Positions 47,839 through 58,450 are shown, counted from the stretch's first letter. The stretch: 64,000 nt of DNA from Plasticicumulans acidivorans (GCF_003182095.1 NZ_QGTJ01000012.1:79805-143804); one strand, 5' to 3'. Translations and numbers: made by a program. Notes: generated from the sequence alone by a model not told the origin.

Positions 47839-48650
47839 TTGTCACATTCGATCAGGGCGTAGGCCGAGTGGTTGTGGATCGATTCGAAGTTTTCGGATTC
47901 CACGGTGTAGGCGCCGATGCGTTCGTCACGGTTCAGGCGTGCGGCGATGTCGCGCACCATGTCTTCGACGAATTTCGGATTCTCGTAGGCGTGCTCGGTG
48001 ACGTATTTCTCGTCCGGGCGTTTGAGCAGGCCGTAGAGCTGGCAGGAGGCTTCGGCTTCGACCAGGTCGATGATCTCCTCGACCCAGACGAAGCGGCGCA
48101 GGCGCGCGGTGACGGTGACGTGCGAGCGCTGGTTGTGCGCGCCGTAGCGCGAGATTTCCTTCGAGCACGGGCACAGGCTGGTGACCGGCACCAGCACCTT
48201 GACGGTCGTCGTCGCCACGCCGTCGCGCAGTTCGCCGATGAGCGTCACGGCGTAGTCGAGCAGGCTGTTGACGCCGGAGACCGGCGCGGTCTTGTTCACG
48301 AAATACGGGAAGCTCATCTCGATGTGGCCGGTGCCGGCTTCGAGGCGGGCGGTCATTGCCGCCAGCATTTCGCCGAAGGAGGCGACGCTGATCTCGCGTT
48401 CGCGACCGTTGATGATCTCAACGAAGCGCGACATGTGCGTGCCTTTGAAGTTGTGCGGCAGGTTCACGTACATGTTGAACGTGGCGATCGTGTGCTGCTC
48501 GCCGGCGCTGCGGTCGCGCACGCGGATCGGGTGGCGGATGTCTTTGATGCCGACCTTGTTGATCGGGATGCGCCGGGTGTCGGCGCTGTTCTGCACGTCC
48601 GGAATCGGGTTCAGCTCGGGAGTGCTCACGGCGGAGGTGGGTTTGCTCAT
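47826..48650 (-). CDS. folE2: GTP cyclohydrolase FolE2
   Basis: A 274-residue type IB GTP cyclohydrolase, which makes dihydroneopterin triphosphate for folate (and queuosine) with metals other than zinc. Hallmarks: '[17 protein letters not shown]', '[17 protein letters not shown]', '[11 protein letters not shown]', '[21 protein letters not shown]' (catalytic Cys) and '[13 protein letters not shown]'. In many bacteria folE2 is induced by zinc limitation through Zur; no convincing Zur site was found in the 211-bp upstream gap. A GCCTC/GAGGC hairpin (48657-48672) covers the GAGG ribosome site. Confidence 0.95.
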   Translation of the reverse strand: MSKPTSAVSTPELNPIPDVQNSADTRRIPINKVGIKDIRHPIRVRDRSAGEQHTIATFNMYVNLPHNFKGTHMSRFVEIINGREREISVASFGEMLAAMTARLEAGTGHIEMSFPYFVNKTAPVSGVNSLLDYAVTLIGELRDGVATTTVKVLVPVTSLCPCSKEISRYGAHNQRSHVTVTARLRRFVWVEEIIDLVEAEASCQLYGLLKRPDEKYVTEHAYENPKFVEDMVRDIAARLNRDERIGAYTVESENFESIHNHSAYALIECDKDAA

Positions 48651-48861
48651 GCAAGGGCCTCAGAGCCGAGGCGGTTCACCCGATACGGGTGATGATGGCG
48701 CCTGCGGGTGGTGATGGCGGGAGGGCCAGGTCAACAGGAGCGGCGGATGTACTGTACAGGCCGACACATAGGCGATATCGGCTATCCGTCGCCGACGAAA
48801 AAACCAACTAATTTCCTTGGATACTATCGCAGCGCCGCGACCAGCGGCAAACCGCGGCGGC

Positions 48862-50721
48862 TCAGTCCTGTAGCGCGGCGAGGACACCGGCGACATCGAG
48901 TCCGCATTCGGCGAGCAGTTCGTTGCGCTCGCCGTGGTTGATGAAACGATCCGGCAGACCGAGGTTGAGCGCGTGTGCGGCGATGCCGTGCGCGGCCAGG
49001 CATTCATTGACGGCACTGCCGGCGCCGCCGGCAACGACATTGTCTTCGAGTGTGACCAGACGGCGGTGGCTGCGCGCCAGCTCGACGATCAGGGCTTCGT
49101 CGAGCGGCTTGACGAAGCGCATGTTGACGACGGTGGCATCGAGCTGTTCGCCGACCGCTTCGGCGACGCCGAGCAGTGCACCGAAGGCGAGCAGGGCGGT
49201 GTCGCCACTGCCGCGGCGGCGCAGCTGCGCCTTGCCGATCGGCAGCGCGCTCATCTGTTCCTGCGGCGTCGCGCCCGGTCCCTTGCCGCGCGGGTAGCGC
49301 ACGCAGGCCGGCTGGTCGAGCTGGAAGCCGGTGTAGAGCATCTGCCGGCACTCGTCCTCATCGGCCGGTGCCATCACCACCAGATTGGGGATGCAGCGCA
49401 GGTAGCTGAGGTCGAAAGCGCCGGCGTGGGTCGGGCCGTCCGGGCCGACCAGGCCGGCACGGTCGATGGCGAACAGCACCGGCAGGTTCTGGATCGCCAC
49501 GTCGTGGATCAGCTGGTCGTAGGCGCGCTGCAGGAAGGTCGAGTAGATCGCGACCACCGGCTTGAGCCCGTCGCAGGCCATGCCGGCGGCAAGCGTGACC
49601 GCGTGCTGCTCGGCGATGGCGACGTCGAAATAACGCTGCGGGAAGCGTGCGGCGAATTCCACCATGCCCGAGCCTTCGCGCATCGCCGGCGTGATGCCGA
49701 CCAGCCGCGGGTCGCGCTCGGCCATGTCGCACAGCCAGTCGCCGAACACCTGGGTGTAGGTCGGCGCGCCGCCGCTCTTGGCCGGCGGCAGGCCGAGTTC
49801 GGGGTCGAAGCTGCCGACGCCGTGGTAGGTGATCGGCTCGTTCTCGGCGAGCTTGTAGCCTTTGCCCTTGCGCGTGGCCACGTGCAGCAGGCGCGGACCT
49901 TTCAGGTTGCGCAGATTGCGCAGCGTGCGTACCAGCGTCGGCAGGTCGTGGCCGTCGATCGGACCGAAATAATTGAAGCCCAGTTCCTCGAACAGCGTGC
50001 CGGGCGTCACCAGCCCCTTGGCGTGTTCCTCGGCGCGCTTGGCCAGCTCGCCGATCGAGGCGGGCATGTGCGCGAGCAGGCGCTTGCTGCCCTCGCGCAC
50101 CGTCGAATAGATCTGCCCGCTGAGCAGCTTGGTCAGGTGGTTCGACAGCGCCCCGACGTTTTGCGAAATCGACATCTCGTTGTCGTTGAGCACCACCAGC
50201 AGATCGGTCTTCAGATGACCGGCGTGGTTGAGCGCCTCGAAGGCCATGCCGGCGGTCATCGCACCGTCGCCGATCACCGCCACTGCCTTGCGCTGGCTGC
50301 CGCTCGCCTCGGCGGCGATCGCCATGCCCTGCGCGGCGCTGATCGACGTGCTGGAGTGGCCGACGCCAAAGGTGTCGTACGGGCTCTCGCAGCGCTTGGG
50401 GAAGCCGGCGATGCCGCCCTTGCGGCGGATCATGCCCATCGCCGCGCGCCGACCGGTGAGGATCTTGTGCGGATAGCTCTGGTGACCGACGTCCCAGACC
50501 AGGCGGTCCTCCGGCGTCTGGAAGACGTAATGCAGCGCGATGGTCAGCTCGATGGTGCCGAGATTGGCGGCGAAGTGGCCGCCGGTCCTGGCGACCGTCT
50601 GGATCAGGAACTCGCGCAGCTCGTTGGCGAGCACGCCCAGGCTGCTCTCGGGCAGACGGCGCAGGTCGGCCGGGCTATCGATGGTGTCGAGCAGTGGGTA
50701 GACGTGCGTCGCAACGGTCAT
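48862..50721 (-). CDS. dxs: 1-deoxy-D-xylulose-5-phosphate synthase
   Basis: A 619-residue TPP enzyme joining pyruvate and glyceraldehyde 3-phosphate, the entry to the MEP isoprenoid route and to thiamine thiazole and pyridoxal. Seen: '[21 protein letters not shown]', '[14 protein letters not shown]', '[16 protein letters not shown]', TPP motif '[18 protein letters not shown]...NDNEMSIS', '[19 protein letters not shown]' and '[19 protein letters not shown]'. Third gene of xseB-ispA-dxs; it starts 38 bases after the ispA stop. Its product feeds the ThiG reaction also encoded in this window. Confidence 0.98.
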   Translation of the reverse strand: MTVATHVYPLLDTIDSPADLRRLPESSLGVLANELREFLIQTVARTGGHFAANLGTIELTIALHYVFQTPEDRLVWDVGHQSYPHKILTGRRAAMGMIRRKGGIAGFPKRCESPYDTFGVGHSSTSISAAQGMAIAAEASGSQRKAVAVIGDGAMTAGMAFEALNHAGHLKTDLLVVLNDNEMSISQNVGALSNHLTKLLSGQIYSTVREGSKRLLAHMPASIGELAKRAEEHAKGLVTPGTLFEELGFNYFGPIDGHDLPTLVRTLRNLRNLKGPRLLHVATRKGKGYKLAENEPITYHGVGSFDPELGLPPAKSGGAPTYTQVFGDWLCDMAERDPRLVGITPAMREGSGMVEFAARFPQRYFDVAIAEQHAVTLAAGMACDGLKPVVAIYSTFLQRAYDQLIHDVAIQNLPVLFAIDRAGLVGPDGPTHAGAFDLSYLRCIPNLVVMAPADEDECRQMLYTGFQLDQPACVRYPRGKGPGATPQEQMSALPIGKAQLRRRGSGDTALLAFGALLGVAEAVGEQLDATVVNMRFVKPLDEALIVELARSHRRLVTLEDNVVAGGAGSAVNECLAAHGIAAHALNLGLPDRFINHGERNELLAECGLDVAGVLAALQD

Positions 50722-50759
50722 GGCTGGGTCCGGGGGGGCTGGCGAGGGGCGCTGAGCGC

Positions 50760-51647
50760 TCAGTGGCTGCGGTCGACGATGTAGGCCGCCAGCTGGCGCA
50801 GCAGCGCGGCGCGCTCGCCGAAGGGCTCTAGGGTGGCCATCGCCTCGTCGTGCAGCGCGCGGGCATGCGCGCGGGCGCCGTCGAGGCCGAGCAGGGCCGG
50901 ATAGGTCGGTTTGTTGTGTGCAAGATCGGCGCCCTGCTGCTTGCCGAGCGTGGCGGTGTCGCCGATCACGTCGAGGATGTCGTCGCGGATCTGGAAGGCG
51001 AGGCCGATGCACTTGGCGTAGCGGTCGAGCGCCTGCAGCTGTGCCTCGTCGGCCGCGGGCTGGCAGAGGGCGCCGAGCGTGACGCTGGCGCGGATCAGCG
51101 CGCCGGTCTTGTGGATGTGCATGTTTTCGAGTTCGGCCAGCGTCAGCTCGTGGCCGACCGCCGCCATGTCGATCGCCTGGCCGCCGACCATGCCGCGCGA
51201 GCCGGCGGCCTGCGCCAGCACATCGACCATGCGCAGGCGCGTGGCTGCGTCGACCTGCAGCGCCGGGTCGCAGACCAGCACGCGGAACGCCTGCGCCTGC
51301 AGCGCATCACCGGCGAGGATTGCCGTGGCCTCGTCGAACGCCTTGTGGCAGGTCGGCCGGCCGCGGCGCAGGTCGTCGTCGTCCATCGCCGGCAGATCGT
51401 CGTGGATCAGCGAGTAGGCGTGGATGAACTCTACGGCGCAGGCCGGCACGTCGATCTGCCCGGGGGCGGCGTCCAGCGCCTCGCCGGCGGCGTAGGCCAG
51501 CACCGGACGCACCCGCTTGCCGCCGCCGAGCACTGCGTAGCGCATGGCTTCGTGCAGGCGCGCGGGCAACAGTCCGGCGGCGGGCAGGCGCGCATCGAGC
51601 GCCTGTTCGGCACGCGCGCGGTAGGCGTCGAGACGGTCGCTGGGCAT
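50760..51647 (-). CDS. ispA: Farnesyl diphosphate synthase IspA
   Basis: A 295-residue short-chain prenyl transferase. The first aspartate-rich motif is in '[24 protein letters not shown]' and the second in '[19 protein letters not shown]'. '[16 protein letters not shown]' near the N-terminus holds the diphosphate-binding residues. Follows xseB by four bases and precedes dxs, the conserved gammaproteobacterial order. Confidence 0.96.
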   Translation of the reverse strand: MPSDRLDAYRARAEQALDARLPAAGLLPARLHEAMRYAVLGGGKRVRPVLAYAAGEALDAAPGQIDVPACAVEFIHAYSLIHDDLPAMDDDDLRRGRPTCHKAFDEATAILAGDALQAQAFRVLVCDPALQVDAATRLRMVDVLAQAAGSRGMVGGQAIDMAAVGHELTLAELENMHIHKTGALIRASVTLGALCQPAADEAQLQALDRYAKCIGLAFQIRDDILDVIGDTATLGKQQGADLAHNKPTYPALLGLDGARAHARALHDEAMATLEPFGERAALLRQLAAYIVDRSH

Positions 51648-51651
51648 GGTG

Positions 51652-51894
51652 TCAGTTCTGCGGCGGAGTGAAGGGGATGATCTGCTCGCTGCCGGCCTGG
51701 GTCAGCAGCTGGTCGACGCGCTGCTCGGCAGCGCTGAGCAATGCCTGGCAGGCGCGCGAAAGTTCGATGCCACGTTCAAAGCGGGCGAGGGATTCTTCGA
51801 GCGTCAGCTCACCCTGTTCGAGGGCTTCGACCAGGGTTTCCAGTTCGCGCAGCGCGCCCTCGATTTCGAGAGGGGCCGATTTCCTGCCCGCCAT
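51652..51894 (-). CDS. xseB: Exonuclease VII small subunit XseB
   Basis: An 80-residue helical protein with the XseB pattern 'EIEGALRELETLVEALEQGELTLEESLARFERGIELSRACQALLSAAEQRV'. It binds the XseA C-terminus to form exonuclease VII. It heads the xseB-ispA-dxs operon. Confidence 0.96.
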   Translation of the reverse strand: MAGRKSAPLEIEGALRELETLVEALEQGELTLEESLARFERGIELSRACQALLSAAEQRVDQLLTQAGSEQIIPFTPPQN

Positions 51895-51969
51895 CGTCGC
51901 ATCCCCGCTGGCAAAAGGGTGAGTAAGGTAGCGTCACCGTCCGAGAGGGTCAATTTTGCCCGACGGCGT

Positions 51970-53127
51970 TCAGGGATGCCGGCCGCGGCTCCAGCGCCCC
52001 GGCCAGGCCAGTACCAGGCGCAGCAGGCGGCTGGCGGCCCACTCCAGCAGGCGCTGCCACGGGCCGCTGTGCGGCAGCGGGAAAGCGACCGCCACGCTGT
52101 GCTCAAGATCGGTCGCGAAGTGCTGCGCCAGTTGCTCGGCGACGGCGGCGGCGTGGATGGCGATGCCGATTTCGAGGTTGTGGCTGCCGGTGGCGGCGTC
52201 GAGATTGAACGAGCCGACCAGCGCGAAATCGTCATCGGCGACCAGCGTCTTGGTGTGCATCGGGGCACCGTACAGATGCAGGCGTACGCCGCTGCGCGCG
52301 AGTTTGCGCACCAGCCGGGCGCGGGCGAGATCGACCAGGCGCACGTCGGAGCGCGCCGGGATCAGCACCTGCACGTCGACGCCGAGGCGGGCGGCGCGGC
52401 GCAGCGCGCGCAGCAGCCGGCGCGACAGCAGCGGATACGGCGTGGTCAGCAGCAGGCGCCGGCGCGCCGCACTCACCGCCTGGCGCACGCGACTCTGCAG
52501 CTGACGCCGGCGCCGCCAGCCGTTGGCGCTCAGCACCTCGACGCGGCAGTCGCCGGCGCGCGCGGCCGGTGGTGGCAGGGCGGGCAGCGGCACGCGCAGT
52601 TCGCTGAGGGTTTCGCGGAAGGCGCGGGCGAGGTCGCCGCTGGCCGGGCCGCGCAGGCGCGCCTGCGTGTCGCGGAATACCGGCGTGCCGCCGAGGTGGG
52701 GACCGGCGTAGCGCTGGCCGATGTTGCGACCGCCGACCCAGCCGATGCGGCCGTCGATCAGCACCAGCTTGCGGTGGTCGCGGAACAGCCAGGGGCCGCT
52801 GGCACGCCAGGGCCAGACCGGATTGAACGGATGGATGCGGCCGCCGGCGGCCTGCAGCGGCACGAGCTGGCGGCTGTCGAGGCCGAGCGAGCCGACGTGG
52901 TCGTAGATCAGGCGCACGTCGCAGCCGCGGCGGGCGGCGGCGCTCAGGCGCGCCAGCGTCGCGCAGCCGACGGCGTCGGTTTCGAGGATGTAGGTTTCCA
53001 CCCACACCGTGTGCGTGGCGGCGTCGATGTCGGCCCACAGTGTCTCGAAGCAGGCGTCGCCGTCGACGTACAGTTCGACGGCGTTACCGTCGCTCGGGTG
53101 CTGCGGCAATCGGCTCAAGCACAGCAC
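51970..53127 (-). CDS. Phospholipase D-family / cardiolipin synthase-like protein
   Basis: A 385-residue protein with two HKD motifs, 'HRKLVLIDGRIGWVGGRN' (about 139) and 'HTKTLVADDDFALVGSFN' (about 294), the duplicated PLD catalytic signature. It starts straight into the PLD fold ('VELYVDGDACFETLWADIDAATHTVWVETYI') without the two membrane spans of ClsA, so it resembles ClsB-type synthases. The C-terminus is Arg-rich and may be membrane-bound. Divergent from parE with a 77-bp gap. Confidence 0.82.
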   Translation of the reverse strand: MLCLSRLPQHPSDGNAVELYVDGDACFETLWADIDAATHTVWVETYILETDAVGCATLARLSAAARRGCDVRLIYDHVGSLGLDSRQLVPLQAAGGRIHPFNPVWPWRASGPWLFRDHRKLVLIDGRIGWVGGRNIGQRYAGPHLGGTPVFRDTQARLRGPASGDLARAFRETLSELRVPLPALPPPAARAGDCRVEVLSANGWRRRRQLQSRVRQAVSAARRRLLLTTPYPLLSRRLLRALRRAARLGVDVQVLIPARSDVRLVDLARARLVRKLARSGVRLHLYGAPMHTKTLVADDDFALVGSFNLDAATGSHNLEIGIAIHAAAVAEQLAQHFATDLEHSVAVAFPLPHSGPWQRLLEWAASRLLRLVLAWPGRWSRGRHP

Positions 53128-53204
53128 CCCGCAGACTTCGGGTTACACTCGCGCGGGCCGCGGCCCGCGCGGCCATCGTTCACAGTGGGCAGACACAGGC
53201 AGAC

Positions 53205-55091
53205 ATGAGTACGGTTTACGACGCCTCCGCCATTGAGGTGCTGAGCGGCCTCGACCCGGTGCGCAAGCGCCCGGGCATGTATACGGACACCACCCGTCCC
53301 AATCACCTTGCCCAGGAAGTCATCGACAACAGCGTCGATGAGGCAGTCTCCGGCTACGCCAGACGCATCGCGGTGACGCTGTATGCCGACGGCTCGCTGG
53401 CGGTCGCCGACGACGGCCGCGGCATGCCGGTCGACGTGCACCCCGAGGAGGGTATCCCCGGCGTCGAACTGATCCTCACCCGGCTGCACGCGGGCGGTAA
53501 GTTTTCCAATCAGGCCTATCGCTTTTCCGGCGGTCTGCACGGCGTTGGCGTCTCGGTGGTCAATGCCCTGTCGAAGCGGCTCGAAGTCAACGTGCGGCGC
53601 GGCGGGCAGGAGTACCACATGGCCTTCGCCAATGGCGAGAAGGTCAGTGACCTCAGCGTCGTCGGCAGTTGCGCCAAACGCGACACCGGCACCACGGTGC
53701 ACTTCTGGCCCGATCCGCAGTATTTCGATACGCCGAAGTTTCTCGCCTCGCGCCTCAAGCACGTGCTGCGCGCCAAGGCGGTGCTCTGCCCCGGGTTGCA
53801 GGTCGGTTTCCACGACGAGGAAAGCGGCGAGCAGCTCGAATGGTGCTATGACGACGGCCTCACCGACTACCTCTGCGAAGCCCTGCAGGGCGCCGAGCGC
53901 CTGCCCGACCCGCCGTTCACCGGCAGTCTGCAGGCCGAGCGCGAAGCGGTCGAATGGGCGCTGACCTGGCTGCCGGAGGGCGGCGAGGGGCTGACCGAGA
54001 GCTACGTCAACCTGATCCCGACGGCGCAGGGCGGCACCCACGTCAACGGTCTGCGCAGCGGCCTGACCGAGGCCGTGCGCGAGTTTTGCGAGTTCCGCAA
54101 CCTGCTGCCGCGCGGCGTGCGCCTGGCGCCGGAAGACGTCTGGGAGAACTGCAGCTACGTGCTCTCGGCCAAGCTTGCCGATCCGCAGTTCTCCGGCCAG
54201 ACCAAGGAACGGCTCAGCTCGCGCGAGTGCGCGGTGTTCGTCGGCGGCGTGGTCAAGGACGCCTTCAGCCTGTGGCTCAACCAGCACGTCGATCAGGCCG
54301 AGCGCATCGCCGCGCTGGCGCTGGCCAACGCCGGACGGCGGCTGCGCGCCGCGAAGAAGGTCGTGCGCAAGAAGGTCACCAGCGGCCCGGCGCTGCCCGG
54401 CAAGCTTGCCGACTGCGCGGCGCAGGATCTGTCGCGCACCGAGCTGTTCCTGGTCGAGGGCGATTCCGCCGGCGGCTCGGCCAAGCAGGCGCGCGAGCGC
54501 GAATTCCAGGCGGTGATGCCGCTGCGCGGCAAGATCCTCAACACCTGGGAGGTCGATTCCAGCGAGGTGATGGCCTCGCAGGAAGTCCACGACATCGCCG
54601 TCGCCGTTGGCGTCGATCCGGGCTCCGAGCAGCTCGACGGGCTGCGCTACGGCAAGGTCTGCATCCTCGCCGATGCCGACTCCGACGGCCTGCACATCGC
54701 CACGCTGCTGTGCGCGCTGTTCGTGCGCCACTTCCGGCCGCTGGTCGCCGCCGGGCACATCTTCGTGGCGATGCCGCCGCTGTATCGCATCGACATTGGC
54801 AAGGAGGTCTACTACGCCCTTGATGAGGTCGAAAAAGAAGGCGTGCTCGATCGCCTGCGCGCCGAAAAGAAGAAGGGCAAGATCGCGGTGACGCGCTTCA
54901 AGGGGCTCGGCGAGATGAATCCGCTGCAACTGCGCGAAACCACGATGGCGCCGGACACGCGCCGCCTGGTGCGGCTGACGCTCGCGGACGGCGATGAGGC
55001 CGATGCCGTGCTCGACATGCTGCTCGCCAAGAAGCGCGCGGCGGACCGGCGCAGCTGGCTTGAGTCCAAGGGCAACCTCGCCGAAATCTGA
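53205..55091 (+). CDS. parE: DNA topoisomerase IV subunit B ParE
   Basis: A 628-residue GHKL ATPase subunit that decatenates chromosomes with ParC. ATP site: 'EVIDNSVDEAVSGYA', 'DDGRGMPVDVHPEEGIPGVELILTRLHAGGKF' and 'SGGLHGVGVSVVNALS'. The TOPRIM domain has 'ELFLVEGDSAGGSAKQARERE' and 'ADADSDGLHI' and the C-terminus has 'TRFKGLGEMNPLQLRETTMAP'. Length (about 630, no GyrB-type insert), the partner parC 4 kb away and the lack of a gyrA-like neighbour point to ParE. Confidence 0.95.
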   Translation: MSTVYDASAIEVLSGLDPVRKRPGMYTDTTRPNHLAQEVIDNSVDEAVSGYARRIAVTLYADGSLAVADDGRGMPVDVHPEEGIPGVELILTRLHAGGKFSNQAYRFSGGLHGVGVSVVNALSKRLEVNVRRGGQEYHMAFANGEKVSDLSVVGSCAKRDTGTTVHFWPDPQYFDTPKFLASRLKHVLRAKAVLCPGLQVGFHDEESGEQLEWCYDDGLTDYLCEALQGAERLPDPPFTGSLQAEREAVEWALTWLPEGGEGLTESYVNLIPTAQGGTHVNGLRSGLTEAVREFCEFRNLLPRGVRLAPEDVWENCSYVLSAKLADPQFSGQTKERLSSRECAVFVGGVVKDAFSLWLNQHVDQAERIAALALANAGRRLRAAKKVVRKKVTSGPALPGKLADCAAQDLSRTELFLVEGDSAGGSAKQAREREFQAVMPLRGKILNTWEVDSSEVMASQEVHDIAVAVGVDPGSEQLDGLRYGKVCILADADSDGLHIATLLCALFVRHFRPLVAAGHIFVAMPPLYRIDIGKEVYYALDEVEKEGVLDRLRAEKKKGKIAVTRFKGLGEMNPLQLRETTMAPDTRRLVRLTLADGDEADAVLDMLLAKKRAADRRSWLESKGNLAEI

Positions 55092-55109
55092 CCCTGCGGG
55101 AGAACGGCC

Positions 55110-55634
55110 ATGCTGCCGGCAGTCATCGATCTGGAGGCTTCGGGCTTTGGACGCGGCAGCTGGCCGATCGAGGTCGGCTGGGTGCTCGGTGACGGCCGTC
55201 GCGGCTGCACGCTGGTGGCGCCGCCGCCGCACTGGACGCACTGGAGCGAGGAGGCCGAACACAAGCACGGCATCCGTCGCGACATTGCCGAGCTCTACGG
55301 ACGCAGTGTCGACGCCGTGGCCGAGTGGCTCAATGCCGAGCTGGCCGGGCGCACGCTGTACACGGATGCCTGGGGCTTCGACGTGCCGTGGCTCGACCGG
55401 CTGTTCGACGAGGCTGGCTGCGTGCCGTACTTCCGTCTGGAAAGCCTGCGCACCCTGCTCGACGAGGACGAAGCGCTGCATTGGCAGCCGACCTACCGCG
55501 CAGTGATCGCCGAATGCGCCGTCGAGCGCCACCGCGCCAGCTCTGACGCCTGGCTGATCCAGTGCACGCTGTGCCGGCTCAAGGGCTGGCGCCAGCCGGT
55601 GTGCGCCGGCCCGCTGGAGCGCCCGCTCGGCTGA
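55110..55634 (+). CDS. DnaQ-like 3'-5' exonuclease family protein
   Basis: A 174-residue ribonuclease H-fold protein of the DEDD type. 'AVIDLEASGFGRGSWPIEVGWV' supplies the first D and E, 'DAWGFDVPWLDRLF' the second D, and the late 'ERHRASSDAWLI' the His/Asp pair (DEDDh). It starts 18 bases after the parE stop and is likely co-transcribed. Nuclease substrate unknown; DNA repair or proofreading is a family-based guess. Confidence 0.75.
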   Translation: MLPAVIDLEASGFGRGSWPIEVGWVLGDGRRGCTLVAPPPHWTHWSEEAEHKHGIRRDIAELYGRSVDAVAEWLNAELAGRTLYTDAWGFDVPWLDRLFDEAGCVPYFRLESLRTLLDEDEALHWQPTYRAVIAECAVERHRASSDAWLIQCTLCRLKGWRQPVCAGPLERPLG

Positions 55635-55655
55635 AGCAACGCCGGCCGGCCGCAC

Positions 55656-57203
55656 TCAGTGCTCGCCGCCACCGATGTTGATACCGCCGCGCACCGGTCG
55701 CGCCAGCCAGACCACACCGATCAGCAGCACGAACAGCACCGCCGAGAGCAGGAATACATCGTTGGCGGCCAGCATGTAGGCCTGCACGTTGAGCTGGCGT
55801 TCGAGCAGCGCCAGCGCCTGCTGCGCATCGAGCCCGCTGGCGTGCAGGCCCTGTAGCGCCTCGCGGGTGCTGGTGTCGAACAGCGAGAGGTGCTCGCTGA
55901 GCTGCGCGTGGTGCAGTTTGGCGCGGTCGTCCCACAGGGTCGGCGCCAGCGAGGCACCGAAGGCGCCGGCAGTGATGCGCACGAAGTTCGACAGCCCCGC
56001 TGCCGCCGGAATGCGCGCCGGCGGCAGGCCGGACAGCGTCAGCGCGGTCAGCGGGATGAAGAATGTCGCCATCGCCGCGCCCTGCAGCAGTTGCGGCAGC
56101 ACGATGGTCGCCACGTCAGCGCCGGTGGTGAAGTCGGCGCGCATGCAGGCGGTGCTGGCGAATACCACGAAGGCGAAGCTCGCAATCGGCCGCGGGTCGA
56201 GGTGCGGCAGCGTGCGGCCGACGATCGGTGACAGCAGCAGCGCGAGGATGCCGATCGGCGCGGTGACCAGACCAGCCAGCGTGGCCGTATAGCCCATGAA
56301 CTGCTGCAGCCACAGCGGCATGAGCACGACGCTGCCGAAGAACACGCCGAAGCCGAGCGAGATCGCCAGTACTCCAGTCCAGAAGTTACGCCGCGCAAAC
56401 AGCGACAGATCGACGATCGGGTGCTCCTCGGTCAGCTCCCAGATCAGAAAGGCGATAAAGCCGACCACGGCGACGATCGCCAGCGCGACGATCTCGCCCG
56501 AGGCGAACCAGTCGAGCTCCTTGCCCTTGTCCAGCATCACTTGCAGCGCCCCGACCCACAGCATCAGCAGCGTCAGGCCGACGCTGTCGATCGGCAGCCG
56601 CCGCGTTGGTGACTCGCGGCCGCGCAGCACGCGCGCCGATAGCCAGGCGGCGAGCAGACCGACCGGCACGTTGATCCAGAAGATCCACGGCCAGGAGTAA
56701 TTGTCCGACAGCCAGCCGCCGAGGATCGGCCCGAGCACCGGCGCGACCAGCGTCGTCATCGACCACAGCGCCAGCGCCATCGCCGATTTCTCGCGCGGGA
56801 AGCAGGCGAGCAGCAGCGCCTGCGACATCGGGATCATCGGCCCGGCCACCGCGCCCTGCAGCACGCGAAAGCTGATCAGCGTTTCCAGGCTGTGCGCCAG
56901 CCCGCAGGCCAGCGAGGCCAGCACGAAGGCCAGCGTCGACCACAGAAACAGCCGCACCTGGCCGAAGCGCAGCGCCAGCCAGCCGGTCAGCGGCACGGCG
57001 ATGGCGTTGGCCACGCCAAACGAGGTGATGACCCAGGTGCCCTGGCTGGTGCTGACGCCGAGGTCGCCGGAGATTGCCGGGATCGAGACATTGGCGATCG
57101 TCGAGTCGAGCACGTTCATGAACGTCGCCACCGACAGCGCGATCGTCGCCAGTACCCGCGCGCCGCCATACAGCGGCTGCAGCGTATGGCCGTCGTCGCT
57201 CAT
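55656..57203 (-). CDS. emrB: DHA2-family multidrug efflux permease EmrB
   Basis: A 515-residue MFS transporter with 14 spans: 'LDSTIANVSIPAISGDLGVSTSQGTWVITSFGVANAIAVPLTGWLALRFGQ' in the first spans, 'SFRVLQGAVAGPMIPMSQAL' and 'VLGPILGGWLSDNYSWPWIFWINVPVGLLAA' match DHA2 motifs. It is proton-coupled and works with the EmrA adaptor. Its ATG overlaps the emrA stop by four bases. Confidence 0.92.
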   Translation of the reverse strand: MSDDGHTLQPLYGGARVLATIALSVATFMNVLDSTIANVSIPAISGDLGVSTSQGTWVITSFGVANAIAVPLTGWLALRFGQVRLFLWSTLAFVLASLACGLAHSLETLISFRVLQGAVAGPMIPMSQALLLACFPREKSAMALALWSMTTLVAPVLGPILGGWLSDNYSWPWIFWINVPVGLLAAWLSARVLRGRESPTRRLPIDSVGLTLLMLWVGALQVMLDKGKELDWFASGEIVALAIVAVVGFIAFLIWELTEEHPIVDLSLFARRNFWTGVLAISLGFGVFFGSVVLMPLWLQQFMGYTATLAGLVTAPIGILALLLSPIVGRTLPHLDPRPIASFAFVVFASTACMRADFTTGADVATIVLPQLLQGAAMATFFIPLTALTLSGLPPARIPAAAGLSNFVRITAGAFGASLAPTLWDDRAKLHHAQLSEHLSLFDTSTREALQGLHASGLDAQQALALLERQLNVQAYMLAANDVFLLSAVLFVLLIGVVWLARPVRGGINIGGGEH

Positions 57204-58423
57204 GGCGTGCCCGGTGCGCCGCAGCCGCCACCTGCGGGCAGCGGCTCGCCGTCGGCGAGCGGCGTATCGGCACCGAGGTTGGCGGCGATGATGCTGCGGA
57301 TGTGCGCCGCGGCAGTCGCAAGATCGCGGGCGTAGACGCCGGTGTCGAGCACCGGCGCGCGGCGCGGTTCGGCGGCGAGCAGGGCGCCGGAGCGGTCGCG
57401 GGTGTCGATGCTGACGTTCATCGACAGGCCGAGGCGCAGCGGATGCGCGCGCAGTTCGGCGGCTTCGAGGGCGATGCGCACCGGCACGCGCTGCACCACC
57501 TTGATCCAGTTGCCGGTGGCGTTCTGTGCCGGCAGCAGCGCCGTCGCCGCGCCGGTGGCCATGCCCAGGCCGACGACATGGCCGCGGTAGCGCACGTCGC
57601 TGCCGTAGAGATCGGCCGTCAACCAGGCCGGCTGGCCGATGCGCAGCCCGCGCAGCTGGGCTTCCTTGAAGTTCGCCTCCACCCAGACGGCATCGAGCGG
57701 CACGATCGCCATCAGCGGCGTGCCCGCGGCGACCCGCGCACCGAGCTGCGCGGCGCGGCGGGCGACGTAGCCGCCGACCGGCGCCGGCAGGCGGGTGCGG
57801 GCGCTGTTCAGCATCGCTTCTTCCAGCCGGCTCGCGGCGCGCTGCACCGTCGGGTGATCGGCGACACAGCTGCCGTCGGTCTGCACCGCATTGGCGGCGA
57901 GCTGTTCGCGGGCGGCGCTGAGCGCGGCCTCGGCGGCGCGCACGCCGTTGCGTGCGTGCTCGATTTCTTCGGCGGTGACGGCACCGCTGTCACCGATGCG
58001 CTGGCGGCGGCCGAGGTCTTCGCGCATGCGCGCGAGTTCCGAGGCGCGCTGCTGCACCTGGGCGGCGAGTGCAGCGCGCTGTGCGAACAGCGTGCGCACG
58101 TCGCGCACCGCCTGGGCCAGTGTCGCCTCGGCCTGCTGCTGGGCGATCAGTGCATCACCCGGGTCGAGTTCGATCAGCGTCGCGCCGGCCTCGACACGGT
58201 CGGTCTCGTCGGCGTGCACGCTGACCACCGTGCCGGCGATCTGCGGCATGACCGGCACCAGGTCGCCGGCGACGTAGGCGTTGTCGGTACTTTCCTCGAA
58301 GCGGCCATGCCGCCACCACTCGACGCTCCAGACGCCGGCCAGCAGCAGACAGCTGGCAGCGAGCAGCAACAGCAGCGGCTTGCGCCGGCGGCGGGCGATC
58401 GGGGTTGGGGCGGGCGAGGACAT
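57200..58423 (-). CDS. emrA: EmrA-type membrane fusion protein
   Basis: A 407-residue HlyD-family adaptor: N-terminal span 'PLLLLLAASCLLLAGVW', biotinyl-lipoyl-like half 'DNAYVAGDLVPVMPQIAGTVVSVHADETDRVEAGATLIELDPGDA', a coiled-coil hairpin (~95-190), and 'VGGYVARRAAQLGARVAAGTPLMAIVPLDAVWVEANFKEAQL'. It links EmrB to an outer-membrane channel such as TolC, which is not in this window. Lies 27 bases after marR. Confidence 0.92.
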   Translation of the reverse strand: MSSPAPTPIARRRRKPLLLLLAASCLLLAGVWSVEWWRHGRFEESTDNAYVAGDLVPVMPQIAGTVVSVHADETDRVEAGATLIELDPGDALIAQQQAEATLAQAVRDVRTLFAQRAALAAQVQQRASELARMREDLGRRQRIGDSGAVTAEEIEHARNGVRAAEAALSAAREQLAANAVQTDGSCVADHPTVQRAASRLEEAMLNSARTRLPAPVGGYVARRAAQLGARVAAGTPLMAIVPLDAVWVEANFKEAQLRGLRIGQPAWLTADLYGSDVRYRGHVVGLGMATGAATALLPAQNATGNWIKVVQRVPVRIALEAAELRAHPLRLGLSMNVSIDTRDRSGALLAAEPRRAPVLDTGVYARDLATAAAHIRSIIAANLGADTPLADGEPLPAGGGCGAPGTP

Positions 58424-58450
58424 GAGAGTGTCGGTTCCTTGCCGCGCGGC

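Noticed and set aside
47680..48861. Zur site upstream of folE2
   Set aside because: No convincing AT-rich Zur palindrome was found in the upstream gap.
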